From Ulvibacterium sp965228935 (GTDB lineage: Bacteria > Bacteroidota > Bacteroidia > Flavobacteriales > Flavobacteriaceae): 64,000 nt of DNA. The stretch covers positions 2,418,001 to 2,482,000 of the forward strand of contig NZ_OZ245846.1 of assembly GCF_965228935.1 (NCBI RefSeq). The letters are read 5' to 3'. Position 1 is the first letter of the stretch, and each line of letters starts with the position of its first letter. The notes beneath the pieces are model-generated. The model ran no database searches, was not told where the DNA came from, and saw only the letters and a program-made list of their open reading frames with translations. Below are positions 33,928-41,233 of the stretch, one piece after another. The translations under genes were made by a program, and so were the position numbers.

Positions 33928-34716
33928 CTATTTTAACATTTCGGGAATCTCGCATACGGGTATCGGCTTCATTTTATGTTGATTGGCCGAGTTTAATTGC
34001 TTAAATATAGTAAAAACTTCCTTTTCCCGACCAGAAAAGTCTGAAACGGTCTTTCCCTCATCATCCATTTTCATGGCCCATTCCAATTCTGGATAGGAAG
34101 CGCCAATCTGATCTTCATCGGTTCTGTTATCGCCCCAAAGACCATCCGTGGGGGCCGCTTGGATGATTTCCTCGTTAACGCCCAAGTAATCTGCAATTTC
34201 ATAGACTTCGGTTTTCAATAAGTCGGCAATAGGGCTCAAGTCCACTCCACCATCCCCATATTTGGTATAGAAACCCACACCAAAATCCTCGACCTTATTG
34301 CCCGTACCGGCCACCAAATAACCCTTTAAGGCGGCAAAATAATATAAAGTGGTCATTCGTAGGCGTGCGCGGGTATTGGCCAATGACATAAAACGGCTTT
34401 CCTCATCGGCTACGTCGGGAAGTACTTCAATAAGACTGTCGAATACCGAGGTAAGGTTTACCGGCTGTCTTTTTACATTCGGGTAATGTTCCTGTAACCA
34501 ATCAATATGGTTGGCCGCCCTGTTTACCTGTTTTACGGACTGGTGAATGGGCATTTCCAGACAAAGTACATCCAAACCGGTCCGTGCACATAAGGTGGAA
34601 GTTACTGCGGAATCGATACCCCCGGATACACCCACCACAAATCCCTTCATTTTGGCATTCGTAGTATAATCCTTTAACCACTTTACAATATGGTCTACTA
34701 CCTTTTCGGTCTGCAT
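33928..34716 (-). CDS. nadE: NAD synthetase
   Basis: Ammonia-type NAD+ synthase (262 residues, no glutaminase domain) converting deamido-NAD to NAD with ATP. The PP-loop is SGGIDS (31-36). TGNKVEDFGVGFYTKYGDGGVD and the segment APTDGLWGDNRTDEDQIG are the substrate-binding and dimer-interface signatures. Transcribed divergently from gldB. Confidence 0.95.
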   Translation of the reverse strand: MQTEKVVDHIVKWLKDYTTNAKMKGFVVGVSGGIDSAVTSTLCARTGLDVLCLEMPIHQSVKQVNRAANHIDWLQEHYPNVKRQPVNLTSVFDSLIEVLPDVADEESRFMSLANTRARLRMTTLYYFAALKGYLVAGTGNKVEDFGVGFYTKYGDGGVDLSPIADLLKTEVYEIADYLGVNEEIIQAAPTDGLWGDNRTDEDQIGASYPELEWAMKMDDEGKTVSDFSGREKEVFTIFKQLNSANQHKMKPIPVCEIPEMLK

Positions 34717-34740
34717 ACTGCTCTTTATTGACGAAACGAT

Positions 34741-34748
34741 TAACTTTG
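34741..34748 (+). promoter_or_regulatory. -7 promoter element of gldBC
   Basis: TAACTTTG, an exact TAnnTTTG match. A transcript starting just after it cannot include an upstream in-frame candidate start at 34728, so translation must begin at 34770 or 34785. Confidence 0.5.
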
Positions 34749-34769
34749 CCCGATAAAAATAAAGCCTTG

Positions 34770-35768
34770 ATGTCTAAAAATAAAATGGAAACGGGATTAC
34801 TTTATACAGTAAAGTACATTTTTACTTTTTTCTTAGTTTCTTTCCTGCTTTTAGGCTGTAATGACAATGATAAGGTTGCCGAGGCAATCGGTAAAATGGA
34901 TTTAAGCCTACAGGTCTTCCGTTTTGACCGAGAATTTGCCAAGGCGGAACCGTCGGACTTGCCCTCGCTCAAAAAAGAATACCCTTATCTTTTTCCCGCC
35001 CAATACCCGGATAGTGTTTGGGTGGTCAAATTAAAGGATATCGTTCAGGTTGAACTTTTAAGGGAAGTTGGTGATGAATTTTCCAATTTCGAACAGGAAG
35101 AAACCGATTTGCAATTGCTTTTTAAACATATTAAGTATTACTTTCCCCGGTTTGATGTCCCCAAAATTGTTACGGTCACTTCCGATGTAGATTATGAAAA
35201 TCGCGTAATCCTTACGGATAGTCTACTTTTAATAGGGCTTGATAACTATCTGGGCCCCGAACATAAGTTCTACGAGCGAATATCCAATTACATTGCAGCA
35301 GGTATGGACAAACAATATTTGGTCAGTGATGTGGCCAGCGCCTTTGCCAAGCGAGTGGTGCCCAGGGCAAATGACCGAACCTTTTTGGCCCAAGTTGTCT
35401 ATTATGGCAAGGAATTATATGTAAAGGACAAGCTGACCCCATTTTTATCGGAGGCCCAGCGCATTGGCTATTCCCAGGAAGATTTGGAATGGGCCCACCT
35501 TAATGAAGAACCTATGTGGCGTTATTTTATTGAACGTGAGCTCCTGTATGATACGGATGCTAAACTAGGTCCACGTTTTTTGGACCCCGCACCCTTCTCC
35601 AAGTTTGGGCTGGAATTGGACAACGAATCCCCGGGACGTATAGGGCGCTATTTAGGTTGGCAGATTGTAAGGGCCTTTATGGAACGGAACGCGGTTTCCA
35701 TGCAACAGATGCTCGGTCTGCCCGCAGAGGAAATATTCAAAAAGAGTAATTACAAACCCAAAAAATAA
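34770..35768 (+). CDS. gldB: Gliding motility lipoprotein GldB
   Basis: 332 residues from the ATG at 34770 (34785 is also possible and leaves a tighter signal). Lipoprotein signal FTFFLVSFLLLGC with the lipobox Cys at residue 30. The mature protein has the GldB features, including FRFDREFA near the front, an HIKYYFP segment and a C-terminal RIGRYLGWQIVRAFMER. GldB is required for gliding and type IX secretion in Flavobacterium johnsoniae, although its exact role is unsettled. gldC starts 3 bases after the stop, as in other flavobacteria. The promoter element at 34741-34748 decides against the longer frame. Confidence 0.9.
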   Translation: MSKNKMETGLLYTVKYIFTFFLVSFLLLGCNDNDKVAEAIGKMDLSLQVFRFDREFAKAEPSDLPSLKKEYPYLFPAQYPDSVWVVKLKDIVQVELLREVGDEFSNFEQEETDLQLLFKHIKYYFPRFDVPKIVTVTSDVDYENRVILTDSLLLIGLDNYLGPEHKFYERISNYIAAGMDKQYLVSDVASAFAKRVVPRANDRTFLAQVVYYGKELYVKDKLTPFLSEAQRIGYSQEDLEWAHLNEEPMWRYFIERELLYDTDAKLGPRFLDPAPFSKFGLELDNESPGRIGRYLGWQIVRAFMERNAVSMQQMLGLPAEEIFKKSNYKPKK

Positions 35769-35771
35769 ACT

Positions 35772-36107
35772 ATGGCTAAACTCCATACTTCGGAAATTAC
35801 CCTAAAGGTAGGGTTGGATGAAAACCGCGTTCCAGAGGAACTCTCCTGGTCCGCACAGGATGGGGGTGTCCATAATGAGGAGGCTAAGGCCATGTTACTG
35901 TCGGTTTGGGACAGTAAGAACAAGGAATCCCTAAAGATCGATCTTTGGACCAAGGATATGCCAGTGGATGAGATGAAGATTTTCTTTCATCAAACTTTGG
36001 TTTCCCTATCGGACACTTTTATGAAAGCCACACAGGATGAAAAAATGACAGCTACCATGAAGGATTTTTGCGACTACTTTGCGGAGAAACTGGAATTAAA
36101 AAAATAA
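35772..36107 (+). CDS. gldC: Gliding motility protein GldC
   Basis: 111-residue soluble protein with no signal peptide, placed directly after gldB with a 3-base gap. MAKLHTSEITLKVGLDENRVPEELSW and a helical C-terminus (TMKDFCDYFAEKLELKK) match GldC. In Flavobacterium johnsoniae loss of GldC reduces gliding; it is thought to assist GldB. The single Cys in the C-terminal helix has no obvious role. Confidence 0.9.
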   Translation: MAKLHTSEITLKVGLDENRVPEELSWSAQDGGVHNEEAKAMLLSVWDSKNKESLKIDLWTKDMPVDEMKIFFHQTLVSLSDTFMKATQDEKMTATMKDFCDYFAEKLELKK

Positions 36108-36242
36108 GCTTCATTTTTTGGTGTATTGTCATTTGATACGGTAGGTTTATGAACATTTGGCATTTCACCCAAATTTCATTGTTTATCTCATCGATTTAGC
36201 CTTAAATTTAACGTCCTAAATACGACTAAAGCAAGACTTTTT

Positions 36243-37568
36243 ATGGCTTCCACTAAAAAATTTGATATTGAAAACTTGGGCATACCCACCTTTCCGTCCC
36301 CGCTCCATTTGAGCAAGACAAAGGGTGATAAAGTTTTCAATTTTGTGCAGGACAAGGATAGACTGCTCTATGATATTTCCTTAAGTGAATTTAATCGGTG
36401 TGTGACCGAAGACGAGGAACCCCTTTGCTTGGAGAAGGCAGGTCCACGGGAAAAACTCCTGTTCGACCCCACAAAGACCACGGCAGCCATCGTTACCTGT
36501 GGCGGACTCTGTCCCGGGATCAACAACGTTATTCGTAGCTTGGTTATGGGGCTCTATTACTTTTATGGGGTAAAGAACATTTTGGGCGTACCTTACGGTT
36601 ACGAGGGACTTATCCCGACCTATGGGCATAAACTAAAACATTTAACACCGGATATCGTAAAGGACATCCATGAATTCGGGGGGACGGTTTTGGGCTCCTC
36701 ACGTGGGGGCCAGAGTGTTTCGGGTATGGTGGACACCCTGGAGGATAATCAGGTGGATATGCTTTTTGCCATTGGCGGGGACGGAACCTTAAAAGGGGCC
36801 AATGCCATAGGTGAGGAAATTCAGAGACGTGGCCTGAAAATTTCGGTGGTCGGCATTCCCAAGACTATTGACAATGATATTAATTTAATAGACAAGTCCT
36901 TTGGATTTGAGACGGCGTTTGATATGGCCAGTCCCATTATACGGGATGCCCATAACGAGGCTACGGGTGCCTACAATGGAGTTTCAATCGTAAAGTTGAT
37001 GGGGCGGGATAGCGGCTTCATTGCGGCATGTGCCGCGATGTCCATGCCCGTAGTGAATTTTGTACTGGTACCTGAAATGGAATTCGAATTATACGGCGAA
37101 AACGGGTTTTTGGAAAACCTAAAAAATCGTTTGGAAACAAAACACCATGCGGTCATTGTCGTGGCGGAAGGTGCGGGCCAGCATCTTTTTACGCAAGATA
37201 GCACGGAGACCAAGGACGCCTCGGGCAATGTAAAACACAAGGATATCGGACCGTTCTTAAAATCCGAAATCGGAAACTACTTTAAGGCCATGGACAAGGA
37301 GGTTACCATTAAGTATATAGACCCCAGTTACATAATCCGTAGTGCTCCGGCCAACGCAGGTGACAGTATTTTTTGTAGCAGGTTGGCCCATTATGCCATT
37401 CATGGGGCCATGGCGGGAAAGACCAAATTCGTAGTAGGCAGGTTGAACAACAAATTTGTGTATTTGCCCATATCCGAGGTTACCAATAGGCGTAAGAAGA
37501 TAGACTTGGAGGGAGAGTTTTGGTTTGCTGTATTGGAAAGTACGGGCCAGCCTTTTCTAATGAGTTGA
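36243..37568 (+). CDS. ATP-dependent 6-phosphofructokinase, long group
   Basis: 441-residue phosphofructokinase that phosphorylates fructose-6-phosphate. GGLCPGINNVIRSL is the nucleotide-binding loop, IGGDGTLKGA holds the GGDG motif that favours ATP over pyrophosphate (pyrophosphate enzymes have GGDD), PKTIDNDI carries the catalytic Asp and MGRDSGFIA the substrate-binding Arg. It is longer than the Escherichia coli type and belongs to the plant-like/TP0108-type group. ATP use is inferred from the GGDG motif. It converges with marR; a perfect palindrome CCTAAATTTAGG lies at 37585-37596 between them. Confidence 0.9.
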   Translation: MASTKKFDIENLGIPTFPSPLHLSKTKGDKVFNFVQDKDRLLYDISLSEFNRCVTEDEEPLCLEKAGPREKLLFDPTKTTAAIVTCGGLCPGINNVIRSLVMGLYYFYGVKNILGVPYGYEGLIPTYGHKLKHLTPDIVKDIHEFGGTVLGSSRGGQSVSGMVDTLEDNQVDMLFAIGGDGTLKGANAIGEEIQRRGLKISVVGIPKTIDNDINLIDKSFGFETAFDMASPIIRDAHNEATGAYNGVSIVKLMGRDSGFIAACAAMSMPVVNFVLVPEMEFELYGENGFLENLKNRLETKHHAVIVVAEGAGQHLFTQDSTETKDASGNVKHKDIGPFLKSEIGNYFKAMDKEVTIKYIDPSYIIRSAPANAGDSIFCSRLAHYAIHGAMAGKTKFVVGRLNNKFVYLPISEVTNRRKKIDLEGEFWFAVLESTGQPFLMS

Positions 37569-37615
37569 CTTTTTTTTAAAGACACCTAAATTTAGGGAAC
37601 GGATTACACAATTAG

Positions 37616-38215
37616 CTAAGATGCCATTTGATGTTCGGGACAATCGATGCGCAAATCCTTTTGGTATAGGCGCTTCTCCAATAGTCTGCAATAATCGTTT
37701 TCCGACCCGGATTCATAAAAGCGGCATGAGGTACACATACGTTGTACATTGACGATGCCGGCTTTATTCAACTTTTCGATCAACTCCAATAGGCTTTGGA
37801 AGAGTATCCTTTTTTGCTCCTCAGAGAAGGAATGAATAGGTTTTTCAATAGGATGGGCAAAGGAACTTGTCCGTTGCACCGTGGTCTTCCCTTTTTCGGT
37901 AAGGTATATAAAGAAACTTCGGGTATCGGAAGGGTCGGTCTCCTTAAGAATGAGATTCTTTTTCAACAATAATCGTATGGATTCACTGATTGTGGCCTTG
38001 GTTACATTGAATTCCTTGGCCAAATAGTTGACCTTACATTTCTCCGGCAGGTGGAAATGGACAAACAACAGGATTTGTAATTGAATGGGTGTAAGTGCAT
38101 TTTCCTTACCTTTTTGCCAAAGCAAGACCTTAAAGGCCTCGGAGACGCGCTCCAAGGCCACTACAATTTTACTTTCTATATGCTGGTTCTGATATTTTGG
38201 ATCAAAGGTCTCCAT
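37616..38215 (-). CDS. MarR-family regulator with C-terminal cysteine cluster
   Basis: 199 residues. The winged helix-turn-helix occupies about 40-115 (VNYLAKEFNVTKATISESI recognition region, DTRSFFIYLTEKG wing). The unusual part is the tail: Cys161, Cys164, Cys176, Cys192 and His195 in MCTSCRF, YCRLLEK and DCPEHQ, spaced as if to bind a metal or iron-sulphur cluster, or to sense oxidants through thiols. A 13-base palindrome lies upstream of this gene and of the two genes that precede it on the strand, so it probably controls itself and both of them. An exact -7 element ends 4 bases before the ATG, implying an almost leaderless mRNA. Confidence 0.85.
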   Translation of the reverse strand: METFDPKYQNQHIESKIVVALERVSEAFKVLLWQKGKENALTPIQLQILLFVHFHLPEKCKVNYLAKEFNVTKATISESIRLLLKKNLILKETDPSDTRSFFIYLTEKGKTTVQRTSSFAHPIEKPIHSFSEEQKRILFQSLLELIEKLNKAGIVNVQRMCTSCRFYESGSENDYCRLLEKRLYQKDLRIDCPEHQMAS

Positions 38216-38219
38216 AAAA

Positions 38220-38227
38220 CAAAAATA
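38220..38227 (-). promoter_or_regulatory. -7 promoter element of the marR gene
   Basis: Reads TATTTTTG on the minus strand (exact TAnnTTTG), 4 bases from the ATG at 38215. Confidence 0.5.
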
Positions 38228-38262
38228 GCCCCAAGAAATTAGTTTACCTAACTACTTGGGGC
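38228..38262 (-). terminator. Hairpin with a MarR-type palindrome in its loop
   Basis: GCCCCAAG (38228-38235) and CTTGGGGC (38255-38262) form an 8-pair stem around a 19-base loop that contains the operator-like palindrome at 38239-38251. On the minus strand it is followed by TATTTTTG, so it may terminate the upstream gene while that same T-rich sequence serves as the marR -7 element. Confidence 0.5.
38239..38251. promoter_or_regulatory. Putative MarR operator 1 (upstream of marR)
   Basis: TTAGTTTACCTAA; its reverse complement differs from the perfect site at 39018 in one of 13 positions. It lies in the spacer upstream of the marR -7 element, where binding would block transcription. Confidence 0.6.
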
Positions 38263-38267
38263 AAAAA

Positions 38268-39005
38268 CTAGTTGTCGGATACTGTATAGGGCAAGGATAG
38301 GTCTCCCGAAGCTATACTATATACGGAATAGACTCCTAGCAAAGGAGCATCCTTATTTGAGGTATTAACCTGCATATAAGCGGTTACCGCGTCAAAATTA
38401 AATTGTTTACGGTGGTTCATCCGGTATAGGGGAACTACCACTTTTATGGTCGGCCCATGGGCAATCACGGCAAAACCCGGAGAATCCATGTACATGGGCA
38501 TACCTGGATTGGTAGGCGGCAACTTTACCTTGGTATCTCCTTTGGGGAATTGTTTTACACTTAATCCGCCGGGAACACGCTTGTCCTCGTTTAAGACGAC
38601 CCAATGGGGGTGCCAAACCACCCCATCGTCGTCATAAATGGTATTTGTGTTTTCATCCCAAAGGGGCGTATCGTCAAAATCGGGATGGGAAGTCAACGCC
38701 AGTGCCACGATTCCATCGGTTTCGGAAAATCCAACATCGGTAGAGGAGAGGTTGGTCGGAAAGACGTACCCCAAGACCGGGGCACCGTCCATCTGTCCGA
38801 CTTTTTCAGGAACACTAGCCCCTGCAAGACCCTTTACCCTTATCGTAAATACCAACTGTTGCAGTTCGGTATCATGGATAACGGATGTGCTTTGGATCAT
38901 CAAATTTTCCGAATCCTTGAAATCGGCCGACTCGTTAAGCGTTTGTCCCTTACAGACCAGTGCACCAAAAAGAAAGCCGTACACCATGAATAACATATGT
39001 TTCAT
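38268..39005 (-). CDS. Exported protein of unknown function in a MarR regulon
   Basis: 245 residues with an N-terminal Sec signal (MLFMVYGFLFGALVCKGQ) and a mature part that looks beta-rich and soluble, with acidic loops (TLWDENTNTIYDDDG-like region at about 118-131), HPHWVVLNEDKRVPGG and a hydrophobic AVIAHGPTIKVVVPLYRM strand. I do not recognise the family. The HPHW and several Asp/His residues could bind metal. A perfect 13-base palindrome sits 12 bases upstream of the start, and the MarR regulator is the next gene downstream. Probably periplasmic. Confidence 0.7.
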   Translation of the reverse strand: MKHMLFMVYGFLFGALVCKGQTLNESADFKDSENLMIQSTSVIHDTELQQLVFTIRVKGLAGASVPEKVGQMDGAPVLGYVFPTNLSSTDVGFSETDGIVALALTSHPDFDDTPLWDENTNTIYDDDGVVWHPHWVVLNEDKRVPGGLSVKQFPKGDTKVKLPPTNPGMPMYMDSPGFAVIAHGPTIKVVVPLYRMNHRKQFNFDAVTAYMQVNTSNKDAPLLGVYSVYSIASGDLSLPYTVSDN

Positions 39006-39017
39006 TTGCTTAAATAA

Positions 39018-39030
39018 TTAGTTAAACTAA
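39018..39030. promoter_or_regulatory. Putative MarR operator 2 (upstream of the unknown exported protein)
   Basis: TTAGTTAAACTAA, a perfect 6+1+6 palindrome, 12 bases before the ATG of the gene at 39005. A TATATTGT sequence (minus strand, 39037-39030) directly upstream could be the -7 element, which would place the operator over the transcription start. Confidence 0.65.
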
Positions 39031-39048
39031 CAATATAGATTAAATTTT

Positions 39049-39288
39049 TTAGGATCGCACCTCTTCCAAGGTAGCCCCATGGTTAATGTGCAATACGTTG
39101 CCGTTGTCCAACACCAGCGCGGGAACCGATCGAACACCGGCATTTTCGGCTATGGAAATTTGGTTCTTTCGTTCGCCCAGGTGCACAATGTCCACCTGTA
39201 CCTTCGCGGAGTCTATCAAGTTTAGAAATTCTTGTTCCGCATTGATACAAACGGGACAGCCTGCGTGATAAAATGTTACTCTTTTCAT
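39049..39288 (-). CDS. Small thioredoxin-like protein (CPVC)
   Basis: 79 residues, a minimal thioredoxin/glutaredoxin fold. The redox-active site is GCPVC (residues 10-14) and the cis-Pro is in VRSVPALVL. There is no signal peptide, so it is cytoplasmic. Its small size resembles glutaredoxin-like or thioredoxin-family proteins of 75-80 residues rather than classical thioredoxin. It is the first gene of the putative MarR regulon on this strand and has its own exact -7 element with an operator-like palindrome next to it, which suggests redox-responsive induction. Confidence 0.85.
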   Translation of the reverse strand: MKRVTFYHAGCPVCINAEQEFLNLIDSAKVQVDIVHLGERKNQISIAENAGVRSVPALVLDNGNVLHINHGATLEEVRS

Positions 39289-39323
39289 TTTTGTAAATTT
39301 TGGTTAAGGCATTATTGCCGGGA

Positions 39324-39331
39324 CAAATATA
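39324..39331 (-). promoter_or_regulatory. -7 promoter element of the thioredoxin-like gene
   Basis: Reads TATATTTG on the minus strand (exact TAnnTTTG), 35 bases before the ATG. Confidence 0.55.
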
Positions 39332-39347
39332 GTAAGTTAAACTAACT
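39331..39347. promoter_or_regulatory. Putative MarR operator 3 (upstream of the thioredoxin-like gene)
   Basis: AGTAAGTTAAACTAACT, a 17-base palindrome with one mismatched pair. Its central 13 bases match operator 2 in 12 of 13 positions. It touches the upstream edge of the -7 element, inside the promoter spacer, a standard repressor position. Confidence 0.65.
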
Positions 39348-39396
39348 AAATATACTATTTTTGAAATTTTTTTCCCATTCTTCGTTTTAAATAGTT

Positions 39397-41052
39397 CTAA
39401 TACAGCTCTTTGTAGTACTGGCGAGCCATCCGTTCGCTTGTAAATTCGGGAACCACGTCGGTAATCGCCTGGAAAACGATTTCCTGCCAAACTTCCGATT
39501 GGTCATAGTAAATGGGAAGTACCTTATCTTCCAAAACCGTATACAGATGCTCACTGTCCAATTTGTCCTGTTCCTCTATGGGCAGTGTGTGTGCCAGTTC
39601 GGGCAGCACAAAGCTGTTTTTCCCATCCTTGGCAAATTCCGGAATCCACCCATCATTGGTCGTTAAGTTAACGGAGCCGTTCATTGCTGCAGTCATTCCA
39701 CTGGTACCCGAAGCTTCCCGGGTAATCCTAGGGGTGTTCAGCCAAACATCGGATCCCGTCTTTAGCTTTTTGGACAACTCTATCTCATACCCGGTCAATA
39801 CGGCCAAGTTAGCCTCATTTTTGCTGAAACTTACCAAATAATTAAAAGTGTCGATAGCAGGAAAGTCCATGGGATACGGTTTCCCTGCCCAAATAATCTG
39901 TACGGGGTACTTCTGATTTTTCAAGATACCTTGAAACCGTTGCATATCGTGCAATAGCAAATCGGCCCGCTTATAACCTGCAAAGCGCCTGGCCCAAACA
40001 ATGGTCAATATTTTAGGATCAAAAAGTTTTCCCGTTTGGTCCAGAACAAGTTCGAACAACTCCTTTTTAAGGGCCGTTTTTCTTTTTACAAAGGCTTTGG
40101 CATCTTTCTTTTTCCAGGCCTTTTGGAAATCCTTGTCCTGCCAAAATTCCAAGTTCTGGGCATTGGTTATGGGAATGATCTTATTTGCACCTCCATACCC
40201 GTTCCACATGGCCTTGGATACCTTGGCGTGTAATTTGGATACCGCGTTCGCCTTTTTGGCCATCCGCAACGCGGACACGGTATAGCTGATCGTATTCCCG
40301 TTCACCATTTCTTTTTGAAGCTCTGGTTCGGAAAGTGTTCGTCCAAAGAACCCGAAACGGTTCAAATGGTATCCATCGCGTTCCTCATTGCCTCCTTTTT
40401 CCGGAGTATGGGTCGTAAAGACCATTTGTGATTTTTTTACTCCACGATCCCTTAAATAATAGAAAGCTGGAAGGGCATGGCCCTCATTGAGATGATAGAC
40501 ATCCGCGCCCCCTAAAAGCTCCACTATCTTAGCACCACCGATACCTAAAACGATACTTTGGGCAACACGAGTCAGTTCATTGGCATCATACAAATAATCC
40601 GTTATGGTCCTGGATAGATAATCGTTGCCTTCCACATCGGTGGTCAAAAGATATATAGGGGCGGATCGGAACGTATCAGGCCTTAAAACCATGGCCCTTA
40701 CCTTTACAGAGGTATTGCCATTGATTGCTACTTCAACCTCTAATCCGCTGTCTTCCAGAAAATGGTAATTCTTCTCAATGGAATTGGTCTGTAAAGTCTG
40801 GTCCTTATTTCTACCCTGATCATAGTACCCATATTTCCACAACATGCCGATACCAATGATATTCTGCTTTAGATCATGCGCGGACCGCATGTGGGAGCCG
40901 GCCAAAAAGCCAAGTCCCCCTGAATATATCTTTAAACCTTGATGGATGGCAAACTCCATGCTGAAGTAGGCCGTTCTTTTATTGAATTCCTTGGCAGGGG
41001 TATAGGGATGGTGCCAAGTACTATATTTCGAAAGGGTTTCTGTCGCTACCAT
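39397..41052 (-). CDS. GT35-like alpha-glucan phosphorylase lacking the usual PLP lysine
   Basis: 551 residues from the ATG at 41052; a promoter element at 41070-41077 excludes the TTG at 41100. The fold is that of glycogen/starch phosphorylase: YFSMEFAIHQGLKIYSGGLGFLAG near the start, HLNEGHALPAFYYL with the catalytic His region, FTTHTPEKGGNE and WARRFAGYKRADLLLHD. In the PLP region, however, the sequence is EASGTSGMTAAMNG, with Thr454 where classical enzymes have the Schiff-base Lys (GNMK or SGMK followed by the NG turn). Such Thr variants may be common in Bacteroidota; a phosphorolytic activity is therefore uncertain, and another glucan transfer reaction is possible. Confidence 0.82.
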   Translation of the reverse strand: MVATETLSKYSTWHHPYTPAKEFNKRTAYFSMEFAIHQGLKIYSGGLGFLAGSHMRSAHDLKQNIIGIGMLWKYGYYDQGRNKDQTLQTNSIEKNYHFLEDSGLEVEVAINGNTSVKVRAMVLRPDTFRSAPIYLLTTDVEGNDYLSRTITDYLYDANELTRVAQSIVLGIGGAKIVELLGGADVYHLNEGHALPAFYYLRDRGVKKSQMVFTTHTPEKGGNEERDGYHLNRFGFFGRTLSEPELQKEMVNGNTISYTVSALRMAKKANAVSKLHAKVSKAMWNGYGGANKIIPITNAQNLEFWQDKDFQKAWKKKDAKAFVKRKTALKKELFELVLDQTGKLFDPKILTIVWARRFAGYKRADLLLHDMQRFQGILKNQKYPVQIIWAGKPYPMDFPAIDTFNYLVSFSKNEANLAVLTGYEIELSKKLKTGSDVWLNTPRITREASGTSGMTAAMNGSVNLTTNDGWIPEFAKDGKNSFVLPELAHTLPIEEQDKLDSEHLYTVLEDKVLPIYYDQSEVWQEIVFQAITDVVPEFTSERMARQYYKELY

Positions 41053-41069
41053 AGATTTCTTTTTTGCCG

Positions 41070-41077
41070 CAAAAATA
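41070..41077 (-). promoter_or_regulatory. -7 promoter element of the GT35-like gene
   Basis: Reads TATTTTTG on the minus strand (exact TAnnTTTG), 17 bases upstream of the ATG at 41052. This fixes the start at that ATG. Confidence 0.5.
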
Positions 41078-41233
41078 GGTGGATAAACTATTCTACCCAA
41101 TTTATTTACAAAAAGTTAATGCTCATCGCAGCCCATAACCCATTTTACTGGGCCTGGATATATCCAAGTAGGAGCGGAAATTTACACTAACCGTAGTTGG
41201 GATAAAGACCAATATAGCCTATTTTCCTTATGG

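Noticed and set aside
34728..34769. Longer N-terminus for GldB
   Set aside because: An exact promoter -7 element (34741-34748) lies within it, so it is unlikely to be transcribed, and the lipoprotein signal would be too far from the N-terminus.
37585..37596. Palindrome CCTAAATTTAGG as a terminator or operator
   Set aside because: Perfect but short, with no loop and no T-run; it lies between convergent genes and may be chance.
41053..41100. TTG start at 41100 for the GT35-like protein
   Set aside because: A TAnnTTTG promoter element (41070-41077) falls inside this extension; ATG 41052 fits the family start.
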